Below, in pieces: positions 25,770-38,700 of a stretch of 64,000 nucleotides of DNA. The position numbers and the translations under genes were made by a program. Under the pieces are notes generated by a model. That model saw nothing but the letters and a program-made list of their open reading frames with translations. It was not told where the DNA came from and ran no database searches. This DNA comes from Mactromeris polynyma. Taxonomy: Eukaryota; Mollusca; Bivalvia; Venerida; Mactridae. The DNA lies in assembly GCA_032209605.1 (NCBI GenBank), contig JASFXZ010000014.1:3678912-3742911 (forward strand), in the 5' to 3' direction. Each line of letters starts with the position of its first letter. Within the stretch, counting starts at the first letter, position 1.

Positions 25770-28700
25770 AAAAAAACAACAGTAGTATCCAAATGCAGTG
25801 GACACAGCAGCAGCAGCAAAAACAACAGTAGTATCCAAATGCAGTGGACACAGCAGCAGCAGCAAAAACAACAGTAGTATCCAAATGCAGTGGACACAGC
25901 AGCAGCAGCAAAAACAACAGTAGTATACAAATGCAGTGGACACAGCAGCAAAAACAACAGTAGTATACAAATGCAGTGGACACAGCAGCAAAAACAACAG
26001 TAGTATACAAATGCAGTGGACACAGCAGCAAAAACAACAGTAGTATACAAATGCAGTGGACACAGCAGCAGCAGCAAAAACAACAGTAGTATACAAATGC
26101 AGTGGACACAGCAGCAGCAGCAAAAACAACAGTAGTATACAAATGCAGTGGACACAGCAGTAGCAGCAAAAACAACAGTAGTATACAAATGCAGTGGACA
26201 CAGCAGCAAAAACAACAGTAGTATACAAATGCAGTGGACACAGCAGCAAAAACAACAGTAGTATACAAATGCAGTGGACACAGCAGCAGCAGCAAAAACA
26301 ACAGTAGTATACAAATGCAGTGGACACAGCAGCAGCAGCAAAAACAACAGTAGTATACAAATGCAGTGGACACAGCAGCAGCAGCAAAAACAACAGTAGT
26401 ATACAAATGCAGTGGACACAGCAGTAGCAGCAAAAACAACAGTAGTATACAAATGCAGTGGACACAGCAGCAGCAGCAAAAACAACAGTAGTATACAAAT
26501 GCAGTGGACACAGCAGCAGCAGCAAAAACAACAGTAGTATACAAATGCAGTGGACACAGCAGCAGCAGCAAAAACAACAGTAGTATACAAATGCAGTGGA
26601 CACAGCAGCAGCAGCAAAAACAACAGTAGTATACAAATGCAGTGGACACAGCAGCAAAAACAACAGTAGTATACAAATGCAGTGGACACAGCAGCAAAAA
26701 CAACAGTAGTATACAAATGCAGTGGACACAGCAGCAAAAACAACAGTAGTATACAAATGCAGTGGACACAGCAGCAAAAACAACAGTAGTATACAAATGC
26801 AGTGGACACAGCAGCAAAAACAACAGTAGTATACAAATGCAGTGGACACAGCAGCAAAAACAACAGTAGTATACAAATGCAGTGGACACAGCAGCAAAAA
26901 CAACAGTAGTATACAAATGCAGTGGACACAGCAGCAAAAACAACAGTAGTATACAAATGCAGTGGACACAGCAGCAAAAACAACAGTAGTATACAAATAC
27001 AGTGGACACAGCAGCAAAAACAACAGTAGTATACAAATGCAGTGGACACAGCAGCAAAAACAACAGTAGTATACAAATGCAGTGGACACAGCAGCAAAAA
27101 CAACAGTAGTATACAAATGCAGTGGAAACAGTAGAAGCAGCAAAAACAACAGTAGTATACAAATGCAGTGGAAACAGTAGAAGCAGCAAAAACAACAGTA
27201 GTATACAAATGCAGTGGAAACAGTAGAAGCAGCAAAAACAACAGTAGTATACAAATGCAGTGGAAACAGTAGAAGCAGCAAAAACAACAGTAGTATACAA
27301 ATGCAGTGGACACAGCAGCAGCAGCAAAAACAACAGTAGTATCCAAATGCAGTGGACACAGCAGCAGCAGCAGCAAAAACAACAGTAGTATCCAAATACA
27401 GTGGAAACAGCAGCAGCAGCAAAAACAACAGTAGTATCCAAATGCAGTGGACACAGCAGCAGCAGCAAAAACAACAGTAGTATCCAAATGCAGTGGACAC
27501 AGCAGTAGCAGCAAAAACAACAGTAGTATCCAAATACAGTGGACACAGCAGTAGCAGCAAAAACAACAGTAGTATCCAAATGCAGTGGACACAGCAGTAG
27601 CAGCAAAAACAACAGTAGTATCCAAATACAGTGGACACAGCAGTAGCAGCAAAAACAACAGTAGTATACAAATGCAGTGGACACAGCAGTAGCAGCAAAA
27701 ACAACAGTAGTATACAAATGCAGTGGACACAGCAGTAGCAGCAAAAACAACAGTAGTATCCAAATACAGTGGACACAGCAGTAGCAGCAAAAACAACAGT
27801 AGTATCCAAATGCAGTGGACACAGCAGTAGCAGCAAAAACAACAGTAGTATCCAAATACAGTGGACACAGCAGTAGCAGCAAAAACAACAGTAGTATCCA
27901 AATGCAGTGGACACAGCAGTAGCAGCAAAAACAACAGTAGTATCCAAATACAGTGGACACAGCAGTAGCAGCAAAAACAACAGTAGTATCCAAATGCAGT
28001 GGACACAGCAGTAGCAGCAAAAACAACAGTAGTATCCAAATACAGTGGACACAGCAGTAGCAGCAAAAACAACAGTAGTATCCAAATACAGTGGACACAG
28101 CAGTAGCAGCAAAAACAACAGTAGTATACAAATGCAGTGGACACAGCAGTAGCAGCAAAAACAACAGTAGTATCCAAATACAGTGGACACAGCAGTAGCA
28201 GCAAAAACAACAGTAGTATCCAAATACAGTGGACACAGCAGTAGCAGCAAAAACAACAGTAGTATCCAAATGCAGTGGACACAGCAGTAGCAGCAAAAAC
28301 AACAGTAGTATCCAAATACAGTGGACACAGCAGTAGCAGCAAAAACAACAGTAGTATCCAAATGCAGTGGACACAGCAGTAGCAGCAAAAACAACAGTAG
28401 TATCCAAATACAGTGGACACAGCAGTAGCAGCAAAAACAACAGTAGTATCCAAATACAGTGGACACAGCAGTAGCAGCAAAAACAACAGTAGTATCCAAA
28501 TACAGTGGACACAGCAGTAGCAGCAAAAACAACAGTAGTATCCAAATGCAGTGGACACAGCAGTAGCAGCAAAAACAACAGTAGTATCCAAATACAGTGG
28601 ACACAGCAGTAGCAGCAAAAACAACAGTAGTATCCAAATGCAGTGGACACAGCAGTAGCAGCAAAAACAACAGTAGTATCCAAATACAGTGGACACAGCA

Positions 28701-31700
28701 GTAGCAGCAAAAACAACAGTAGTATCCAAATGCAGTGGACACAGCAGTAGCAGCAAAAACAACAGTAGTATCCAAATACAGTGGACACAGCAGTAGCAGC
28801 AAAAACAACAGTAGTATCCAAAGACAGTGGACACAGCAGTAGCAGCAAAAACAACAGTAGTATACAAATGCAGTGGACACAGCAGTAGCAGCAAAAACAA
28901 CAGTAGTATCCAAATACAGTGGACACAGCAGTAGCAGCAAAAACAACAGTAGTATCCAAATACAGTGGACACAGCAGTAGCAGCAAAAACAACAGTAGTA
29001 TCCAAATACAGTGGACACAGCAGTAGCAGCAAAAACAACAGTAGTATCCAAATGCAGTGGACACAGCAGTAGCAGCAAAAACAACAGTAGTATCCAAATG
29101 CAGTGGACACAGCAGTAGCAGCAAAAACAACAGTAGTATCCAAATACAGTGGACACAGCAGTAGCAGCAAAAACAACAGTAGTATCCAAATGCAGTGGAC
29201 ACAGCAGTAGCAGCAAAAACAACAGTAGTATCCAAATACAGTGGACACAGCAGTAGCAGCAAAAACAACAGTAGTATCCAAATACAGTGGACACAGCAGT
29301 AGCAGCAAAAACAACAGTAGTATCCAAATGCAGTGGACACAGCAGTAGCAGCAAAAACAACAGTAGTATCCAAATGCAGTGGACACAGCAGTAGCAGCAA
29401 AAACAACAGTAGTATCTAAATACAGTGGACACAGCAGTAGCAGCAAAAACAACAGTAGTATCCAAATACAGTGGACACAGCAGTAGCAGCAAAAACAACA
29501 GTAGTATCCAAATACAGTGGACACAGCAGTAGCAGCAAAAACAACAGTAGTATCCAAATGCAGTGGACACAGCAGTAGCAGCAAAAACAACAGTAGTATC
29601 CAAATACAGTGGACACAGCAGCAGCAGCAAAAACAACAGTAGTATCCAAATGCAGTGGACACAGCAGTAGCAGCAAAAACAACAGTAGTATCAAAATACA
29701 GTGGACACAGCAGCAGCAGCAAAAACAACAGTAGTATCCAAATACAGTGGACACAGCAGTAGCAGCAAAAACAACAGTAGTATCCAAATACAGTGGACAC
29801 AGCAGTAGCAGCAAAAACAACAGTAGTATCCAAATACAGAGGACACAGCAGTAGCAGCAAAAACAACAGTAGTATCCAAATACAGTGGACACAGCAGTAG
29901 CAGCAAAAACAACAGTAGTATCCAAATACAGTGGACACAGCAGCAGCAGCAAAAACAACAGTAGTATCCAAATACAGTGGACACAGCAGCAGCAGCAAAA
30001 ACAACAGTAGTATCCAAATACAGTGGACACAGCAGTAGCAGCAAAAACAACAGTAGTATCCAAATACAGTGGACACAGCAGTAGCAGCAAAAACAACAGT
30101 AGTATCCAAATACAGTGGACACAGCAGTAGCAGCAAAAACAACAGTAGTATCCAAATGCAGTGGACACAGCAGTAGCAGCAAAAACAACAGTAGTATCCA
30201 AATACAGTGGACACAGCAGTAGCAGCAAAAACAACAGTAGTATCCAAATACAGTGGACACAGCAGTAGCAGCAAAAACAACAGTAGTATCCAAATACAGT
30301 GGACACAGCAGTAGCAGCAAAAACAACAGTAGTATCCAAATACAGTGGACACAGCAGTAGCAGCAAAAACAACAGTAGTATCCAAATGCAGTGGACACAG
30401 CAGTAGCAGCAAAAACAACAGTAGTATCCAAATACAGTGGACACAGCAGTAGCAGCAAAAACAACAGTAGTATCCAAATACAGTGGACACAGCAGTAGCA
30501 GCAAAAACAACAGTAGTATCCAAATACAGTGGACACAGCAGTAGCAGCAAAAACAACAGTAGTATCCAAATACAGTGGACACAGCAGTAGCAGCAAAAAC
30601 AACAGTAGTATCCAAATACAGTGGACACAGCAGTAGCAGCAAAAACAACAGTAGTATCCAAATGCAGTGGACACAGCAGTAGCAGCAAAAACAACAGTAG
30701 TATCCAAATACAGTGGACACAGCAGTAGCAGCAAAAACAACAGTAGTATCCAAATGCAGTGGACACAGCAGTAGCAGCAAAAACAACAGTAGTATCCAAA
30801 TACAGTGGACACAGCAGTAGCAGCAAAAACAACAGTAGTATCCAAATGCAGTGGACACAGCAGCAGCAGCAGCAAAAACAACAGTAGTATCCAAATACAG
30901 TGGACACAGCAGTAGCAGCAAAAACAACAGTAGTATCCAAATACAGTGGACACAGCAGTAGCAGCAAAAACAACAGTAGTATCCAAATGCAGTGGACACA
31001 GCAGTAGCAGCAAAAACAACAGTAGTATCCAAATACAGTGGACACAGCAGTAGCAGCAAAAACAACAGTAGTATCCAAATGCAGTGGACACAGCAGCAGC
31101 AGCAAAAACAACAGTAGTATCCAAATGCAGTGGACACAGCAGTAGCAGCAAAAACAACAGTAGTATCCAAATACAGTGGACACAGCAGTAGCAGCAAAAA
31201 CAACAGTAGTATCCAAATGCAGTGGACACAGCAGCAGCAGCAAAAACAACAGTAGTATCCAAATACAGTGGACACAGCAGCAGCAGCAAAAACAACAGTA
31301 GTATCCAAATGCAGTGGACACAGCAGTAGCAGCAAAAACAACAGTAGTATCCAAATGCAGTGGACACAGCAGTAGCAGCAAAAACAACAGTAGTATCCAA
31401 ATACAGTGGACACAGCAGTAGCAGCAAAAACAACAGTAGTATCCAAATGCAGTGGACACAGCAGTAGCAGCAAAAACAACAGTAGTATCCAAATACAGTG
31501 GACACAGCAGTAGCAGCAAAAACAACAGTAGTATCCAAATACAGTGGACACAGCAGCAGCAGCAAAAACAACAGTAGTATCCAAATGCAGTGGACACAGC
31601 AGCAGCAGCAAAAACAACAGTAGTATCCAAATACAGTGGACACAGCAGTAGCAGCAAAAACAACAGTAGTATCCAAATACAGTGGACACAGCAGTAGCAG

Positions 31701-32905
31701 CAAAAACAACAGTAGTATCCAAATGCAGTGGACACAGCAGTAGCAGCAAAAACAACAGTAGTATCCAAATGCAGTGGACACAGCAGTAGCAGCAAAAACA
31801 ACAGTAGTATCCAAATGCAGTGGACACAGCAGTAGCAGCAAAAACAACAGTAGTATCCAAATGCAGTGGACACAGCAGTAGCAGCAAAAACAACAGTAGT
31901 ATCCAAATGCAGTGGACACAGCAGTAGCAGCAAAAACAACAGTAGTATCCAAATACAGTGGACACAGCAGTAGCAGCAAAAACAACAGTAGTATCCAAAT
32001 GCAGTGGACACAGCAGTAGCAGCAAAAACAACAGTAGTATCCAAATACAGTGGACACAGCAGTAGCAGCAAAAACAACAGTAGTATCCAAATGCAGTGGA
32101 CACAGCAGTAGCAGCAAAAACAACAGTAGTATCCAAATACAGTGGACACAGCAGTAGCAGCAAAAACAACAGTAGTATCCAAATGCAGTGGACACAGCAG
32201 TAGCAGCAAAAACAACAGTAGTATCCAAATACAGTGGACACAGCAGTAGCAGCAAAAACAACAGTAGTATCCAAATGCAGTGGACACAGCAGTAGCAGCA
32301 AAAACAACAGTAGTATCCAAATACAGTGGACACAGCAGTAGCAGCAAAAACAACAGTAGTATCCAAATGCAGTGGACACAGCAGTAGCAGCAAAAACAAC
32401 AGTAGTATCCAAATGCAGTGGACACAGCAGTAGCAGCAAAAACAACAGTAGTATCCAAATGCAGTGGACACAGCAGTAGCAGCAAAAACAACAGTAGTAT
32501 CCAGATACAGTGGACACAGCAGTAGCAGCAAAAACAACAGTAGTATCCAAATGCAGTGGACACAGCAGTAGCAGCAAAAACAACAGTAGTATCCAAATGC
32601 AGTGGACACAGCAGTAGCAGCAAAAACAACAGTAGTATCCAAATGCAGTGGACACAGCAGTAGCAGCAAAAACAACAGTAGTATCCAAATGCAGTGGACA
32701 CAGCAGTAGCAGCAAAAACAACAGTAGTATCCAAATGCAGTGGACACAGCAGTAGCAGCAAAAACAACAGTAGTATCCAGATACAGTGGACACAGCAGTA
32801 GCAGCAAAAACAACAGTAGTATCCAAATACAGTGGACACAGCAGTAGCAGCAAAAACAACAGTAGTATCCAAATACAGTGGACACAGCAGTAGCAGCAAA
32901 AACAA
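25770..32905. repeat. 7.1-kb satellite of 46/40-bp units, stop-free on the minus strand
   Basis: About 155-160 copies of a unit comprising AAAAACAACAGTAGTATCC, AAATGCAGTGGACACAG and a short CAG tract (CAGTAGCAGC). Units are 46 bp, 40 bp (one CAGCAG lost) or 49 bp (one CAG gained), all equal to 1 modulo 3. Minus-strand frames therefore rotate without meeting a stop and give a 2440-codon reading (25691-33013). The array has domains: 46-bp TATCC units at the left edge, TATAC units with mixed 46/40 bp to about 26640, a uniform 40-bp block at about 26640-27115, four units with GGAAACAGTAGAAGC at 27115-27300, and TATCC/CAGTAGCAGC units alternating TACAG and TGCAG to the right end. The translation is a cyclic Leu/Cys/Val-rich string with no domain, so I do not call a gene. 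Confidence 0.97.
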
Positions 32906-32999
32906 CGTTAAAACATAAACAACAATAACTGCAACAAAAGAGAAAAAGCTCAACATTTTTTCCGTCAGTAAAATCAACAGCACCAACTTGAACAACGAT

Positions 33000-33412
33000 A
33001 ACAACGACAACATTCACCACAACAACATTCACCACCACAACAACAACAACAACGAGAACATTAACTATGACAACAATAACAACAACAACAACGAGAACAT
33101 TAACTATGACAACAATAACAACAACAACAACGAGAACATTAACTATGACAACAATAACAACAACAACAACGAGAACATTAACCACAACAACATTCACCAC
33201 GACAACAACAACAACAAAGAGAACATTAACCACAACAACATTAACCACGACAACAATAACAACAACAACAACGAGAACATTAACCACAACAACATTCACC
33301 ACGACAACAACAACAACAACGAGAACATTCACCACAACAACATTCACCACGACAACAACAACAACAACGAGAACATTCACCACGACAACAACAACAATAA
33401 CAACAAAAGCCA
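33000..33412. repeat. CAA-rich microsatellite with 39-bp sub-repeats
   Basis: CAA/ACA triplets are organised in larger units. TTAACTATGACAACAATAAC recurs every 39 bp near 33061-33180, then variants with ACCACAACAACATTCACCAC follow. It shares the CAA-rich character of the neighbouring satellite but not its unit. Asn- and Thr-rich translations are repeat artefacts. 32906-32999 is a short unique spacer. Confidence 0.93.
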
Positions 33413-34962
33413 CCACATTGAAAGGGTTGGAGGTTTTTATACATACAATGCACCTGTATAGTTTCGGAGTCTACTAGTGATGTTTTGTGAATTCCAAATT
33501 GGGAACTGCCGTGGAAGAAACCCCCTGTGTGGGAAATCAGGGGATTCCCTTGCATTACTTCCAAATTAGGAAGTATGTTACTTTTAGACTGTTAATTCAT
33601 GTTCGGGAAGCACAATGTCACTTCAAATGGTTTTAAGTCTCAAATAACTTAGAGATCAAGAAACTCTGAAGTTACCAAAATGTATTGACGACCAATGGTG
33701 ATCTTTCTATGGTGCATAGTTGTTCAAGGCATAACATGCACATATTTGATTGGATGCGATGTGGTGTTGAGATGTTACGCGAAGTTTTTGGCTACATTTT
33801 TCTCGTCTGCCTTGAACCGGTGAATATAAAATATGAATAATTTGACTGTTCTCGTGAGCTAAAATAGTTCGTATGTAACCTACATGATTACACACTCAAA
33901 ATATTTGAACGGGCATATATTCAATTTAATTCTTTATTCCCCCCCCCCCCCCTATGTTATAGGACATTCAACATACATGTAGTACAGTAAAAAGCTCAAT
34001 AAAAATACCTCCTCAAAATTAAGAACACACTTTTCAAGTCCTGTTCCTCCGTTTAACTCTTTATTCAACGTCCATAATGAGACCAGCTTTCAATGGTCTT
34101 ACTATATAATTATAATATAAAATGTAGCTGGAAAAATAAAATGCACTCATATGTTTGTCATATAAGTATATGAACAGATCAATCGAAAATGACGCCAAGC
34201 CTTCGTCAATGTCTTAAATATATGACTATTCGGTTAATGGTGTAAGCATTGAACTATATATGCATATGAACATTTTAAAAAATGACGAGTTAAATTAAAT
34301 ATCTAATCTTTTTCTTAAACAAATTCATAATTTTAATTGAAAATGTTAAATAATGTTTGGTTTCATTTTGAATTCAGTTAATATATTATTTCAATTATTA
34401 TATTTAATTGAGATATATATTTTATTCTATCAAATGTCCATTTAATGGGATTTTAATTGGATACATAATAACGTATTTCACTTGTCACAGAAAATTGTCA
34501 TTGGTTTTTCTTACACAATAATAGAGAAGTTTGAGTAATTAGGGGGCCACAAAAGTCTACAAGACGGTGTTTCAGGGATGTGATAGAAAACGTAAAAGGG
34601 GTCTGCATTGTATCAAACTGGTCTGGTACTAAAATATCGAAGTCAGACGATAGTATGTGTTCATATTCACAGGTGAAGTAAATCATGGTTCTCTTATCTA
34701 TAAATGGGCAGTTTCATGGGGCGTACTTTAATTGTTTGATTACCGTTGATAGACAAGCCCACGTGATCTAAATACGGTTCACGAAAAACGCCTATAAATC
34801 TCTCAATATCACTTTCGCCCAGAAAATTAAGTTCTTCTCCGACACGGAATCAAGTTTCGTTCCTTTTTGACGTGAAATTTGCATTCTGATACATCGTACC
34901 TGGCAAAGTAAGCCCAAAAATGCTCCAATCTTGATGGTAATTTATTATTTTGCTTTCTACCC
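33413..34962. other. Intergenic DNA with a C14 homopolymer and one MITE
   Basis: No gene is visible. A run of 14 C lies at 33939-33952, just before a family A MITE. The remainder is AT-rich with short chance frames (up to 62 codons). Confidence 0.45.
33985..34103. mobile_element. MITE family A, shortened copy
   Basis: It starts TA-CAGTAAAAAGCTCAATAAAA, contains CCTCAAAATTAAGAACACAC and TTCAAGTCCTG as in the 19443 and 47424 copies, and ends near TGGTCTTACTATA. The right end is altered, so the boundary is approximate. Confidence 0.65.
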
Positions 34963-35188
34963 GTAACTCCGCCCACATTTTATGACGTCATTGATAATGG
35001 CGGGTACAGGTAAACATAGATTTTGATTATCAGTGATACAAGCTGAAACTCTGATACGATAGTAACAACGAGGGACTATCAGCATTTTTAGTGTTTCAAG
35101 TGACCCATACCGAAACAATTTGATAACGCTTGTTTTTGCAATTTGTACAAAGACGCGACTAAATGCCAGCTTCAATCCGGACCTAAAG
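34963..35188 (+). promoter_or_regulatory. Candidate promoter and non-coding first exon
   Basis: Within 50 bp lie CCGCCC (an Sp1-type GC box), TGACGTCA (a CRE palindrome) and ATAATGGCGG (a YY1-like motif), all CpG-containing in an AT-rich setting. Two good splice donors follow: ACAG|GTAAAC near 35008 and AAAG|GTATGT at 35188/35189. The stretch to 35188 also has GATA motifs on both strands. It could be a distal 5' UTR exon of the GATA gene, joining the acceptor at 42009, or the start of an unseen transcript. No coding evidence supports either. Confidence 0.3.
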
Positions 35189-35700
35189 GTATGTACATAC
35201 ACTATCTTGCGAATCTTTTCTATCAATTCATCCTAATTGTAGAATATCTGTATTTTAATTCATCAGCATCATTTTGCTGTTTCTGTTTTTATCAAACTCT
35301 TATCACATTGAATTCTGTTTTATGATAGTGGAAGCGAAATTCTCGCGATACGGGTTGATATGTAATGATATTTCGCGATACAGCTGATAATCACCCAGTT
35401 CACGGGACAGATTATGCTAAATACATGAAAAACAACTTCATTAACACTCTAGATTTGTGATTTTACATTCTGAGGAAATTAATATTCGAAATAAAATGGA
35501 TCCTGGATTTATCAAGTTGAAATCAACCGTTTTGGAATACTTTTGATAATTAGCAGGAGCACTAAAAGGTTAATGACGAAACATCCGCATGATTTTGTTT
35601 TAAATATTTCTCAATACTCATAATTACGGCACAATTACTTCTACAGCTTGACCGAGGGTCGTATGCTTTGAATAGTTATAAACTGGACAGTGAGTAAAAT

Positions 35701-35764
35701 TCGGTGATACGAATTTAAGATGTAACCATTTCTCGGTGATACGAATTTAAGATGTAACCATTTC
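35701..35764. repeat. 32-bp direct duplication
   Basis: TCGGTGATACGAATTTAAGA and the next 12 bases occur twice in tandem (starts 35701 and 35733) with perfect identity. Confidence 0.9.
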
Positions 35765-35768
35765 TCGC

Positions 35769-38700
35769 AGGAATTTTACGGAGTGTTGAAATACTTTAAG
35801 ATGTTTTCGGAGATATTCATGTGATAAATTTTTATGACAGTTTTCAACTTGAAATCTTTTACTGTCAGTGTAATATTGGGTTTTAAAACTTCTCGACTGA
35901 TCTTCTCGGAAGACGTCCATCTATGAAGAGCAACTGCTTTTAGTAAACACGTTACATTCTGTGTCAGTTTCAATCTGTGGTCAGATTTTTAATTAATAGT
36001 CACGTGATCTTGACCATGCACGGTGGTAGTTCGTTTAATTACATGTTAAGCAATTTTGCAAAATTGTCGAAATTATGAGGAACGACATGTTGAGAAAATG
36101 TATATTTCTTATTGTTGAAACATCTTACGATTATTTACGATTTTCTTGTCACCGATGACAATGCGTATTTTGTTACGTGTATAATGATAACATTTTCAAG
36201 AAGACTTAGCGATATTACGAATTTTAGAATGAAGCATTTATTTAGTATTCAAACATATTTTAGCTCAGTCATTATCTGATTATATTGTCTCTGAAACCAT
36301 GGGCTTCGAAACATGCGCATGAAATGTGACTTAGTATGTCGGATAATTATGTTTCATTAATGTTCCTGTCTTCTGAATAATGTTTCAATTCTATTCAATG
36401 TTTTTGTTTAAGTTCGAGTGCTGGAACAGATCGTATCTTGCGCTTTGGATTTTTATGTTCAGTTTTCATTATATAAATATGACCCAAAATGTTTATTTTT
36501 GTTTACCTACGTTTTGTTATATATGTTCAACGTTCAGTCGTATCCACAAATCGGTCGTATTTCCGCATCGTATAATTAAAGCACATACTCGACTTGACCC
36601 TTAAAGTGTCTCTCAGTCGCGGGGTTAACAAAGCTGTTGGCTGTGTGCTATAAAAATAGGTCCCTAAAAGTTTGACATTTATATAAGTCCAAGATGTCAG
36701 ACCAAATTTTTATGATCCATTTGTTTACATTAGCTTCATTCAAATTTTCGAATATTAATAAACGCTTACTTGACAACGAATAAAGTCATATCTCTACGAC
36801 TATTTATTACCTAGACCTTTAATGACATTGCAAACAAAAGAACGGAACGGTTATAATGGTCATTTAGTCTTCCCCTGACGAGGCTAAATGCCAGCATATT
36901 CCGTACACTGTCCGTATGTTTGATACTCGTTTGATGTAAAATGTACTAATTAAACTGCGGAATGCGAATAATTTCTACAACTAATATAGTTGGACCAAAA
37001 CCTTGCCCCTTTCCGGAATGTCAATTTCGGACCTTCGTTAGGGTTTTAAATTGTTTATTCAAATTACATATTTAAAATGAAATTAATAAATGTATTTCAA
37101 ATTTAACGGCATGTTCTGAAATAAATTGCCTATATGCATATATGTGAATGAATGCAAGTCGCGAAACGTAGTAAAATCCATTTGTTTATACGTTAATTTC
37201 TAAAATAGTTTTCATAACAAAATGTAGAAATTTTGTAATGTTTTAGACAGGTCATTGTTTTTACGGATAAAACATTAAATGAACTTCAAACACGAAGTCT
37301 TGATCAATAAAACATCAGTTTGAAGTGACATAACCAGGATTTCTGAATAGTTTAAGTAACTAACCGTTGCTACCGAATTGACAAGTGACAAAACAACTAT
37401 TTAAAACTGCTCCCAAAATCTGATAATTTGTCTGAATCTTCTGCGCATTTGGATCCAAAATGACATGTAGAATCAAATATGATTGTGTTAAATCGACAAT
37501 ACATAAGATTAACTAGCGTAGCAACACACTTGTATATGCTTTCTATTTTTTTGAAAACACTCATTCTTTATGGTGCCTTGATACAAGTCTACTTGCCAGA
37601 ATGTTTCTCTAGACGTTCACCTAAATGCAAAACACAATTATTATTTTTTATTCTGACATTACGAGTTCAATCAAAAATATTCTCAACGTTTCTCAGCATG
37701 GTTGACAATTGACATTACAATAAATAAACAATTAAATTACAATAAAATTAATTAATCTATAACTACAAATAAAGTAGTAAGAAAGAAAACAACAACGACA
37801 TAATTATTAAATAAATATATAAATATACATAAATGAAGGAATAATAATAATAATGCTTTTTTGTAACCACTTCGATTTTACAAAACAAAGATTTTATCTG
37901 CCCATTTTATCAATTCTAAGGGGCTGAAATGTGGGTCCCTGGAAGCGTTTCCTGTTATTTGAATGTATTTTTTTCTCACTGAGTAGATTCAGCCGCTTTG
38001 ACTTTCAGACAAAATGTGTTGTTTACACAATTCAACTTTCAGAACATTAAATTAACTCAATTTATTTGAAACTGTTTGCATAGCAACGGAAAATTAGTCC
38101 GTTACCCAAAATTTCTTAATACTATTAGTGCGTCTTATCTGAGAGCGATTTGCCGAAATCAAAAATCCCGACATTATTGGCTTCCTTTATGGCCCCTTTT
38201 ATATCTTATAGGGGACAATCAGATTAAGGGCCGGTGTGTCTGGGAGCTGTGTAAGACTTCATCCACAGATTAGATTTATTAGTACATTGCTACACTCGTA
38301 AAGTGACTGGATTAGTTGTATATATTCCGTTATATACACACACATATATTAGGGATCTTGTAAATCTGTTACAAGCACTAATGGTAATTCTTTCCAAGAT
38401 GGCTTCGCCTAAAATGGACCCAAAACTACCGGATCAACATAAAGGATTTTATTTTACACAAACTGTGTGATTTCTACCATATTTTTAGTTGTTGTAGACA
38501 TGATAATCTCTATGAGATAAAACTAAATGATTCCTAATCTAATTTCTTATGTATTTATTCTTAAATCTTTACATTGTTTTGCATAAAATAAAACTGAAAG
38601 ATGGAAGTTATATTTGTTAAGATATGTTTTAGTGTCTCCGTGACCGCATTCTTATTAGTGACAGTAAATTTATGCAATATGAAAATCTAAGAACTGAAAC

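Noticed and set aside
25691..33013. 2440-codon minus-strand open frame (and overlapping 1100-1300 codon frames) as a giant Leu/Cys-rich membrane protein
   Set aside because: All frames read the same satellite unit in rotation; there is no domain, no non-repeat coding body and no splice or promoter support. Openness follows from unit lengths of 1 modulo 3 and a stop-free unit.
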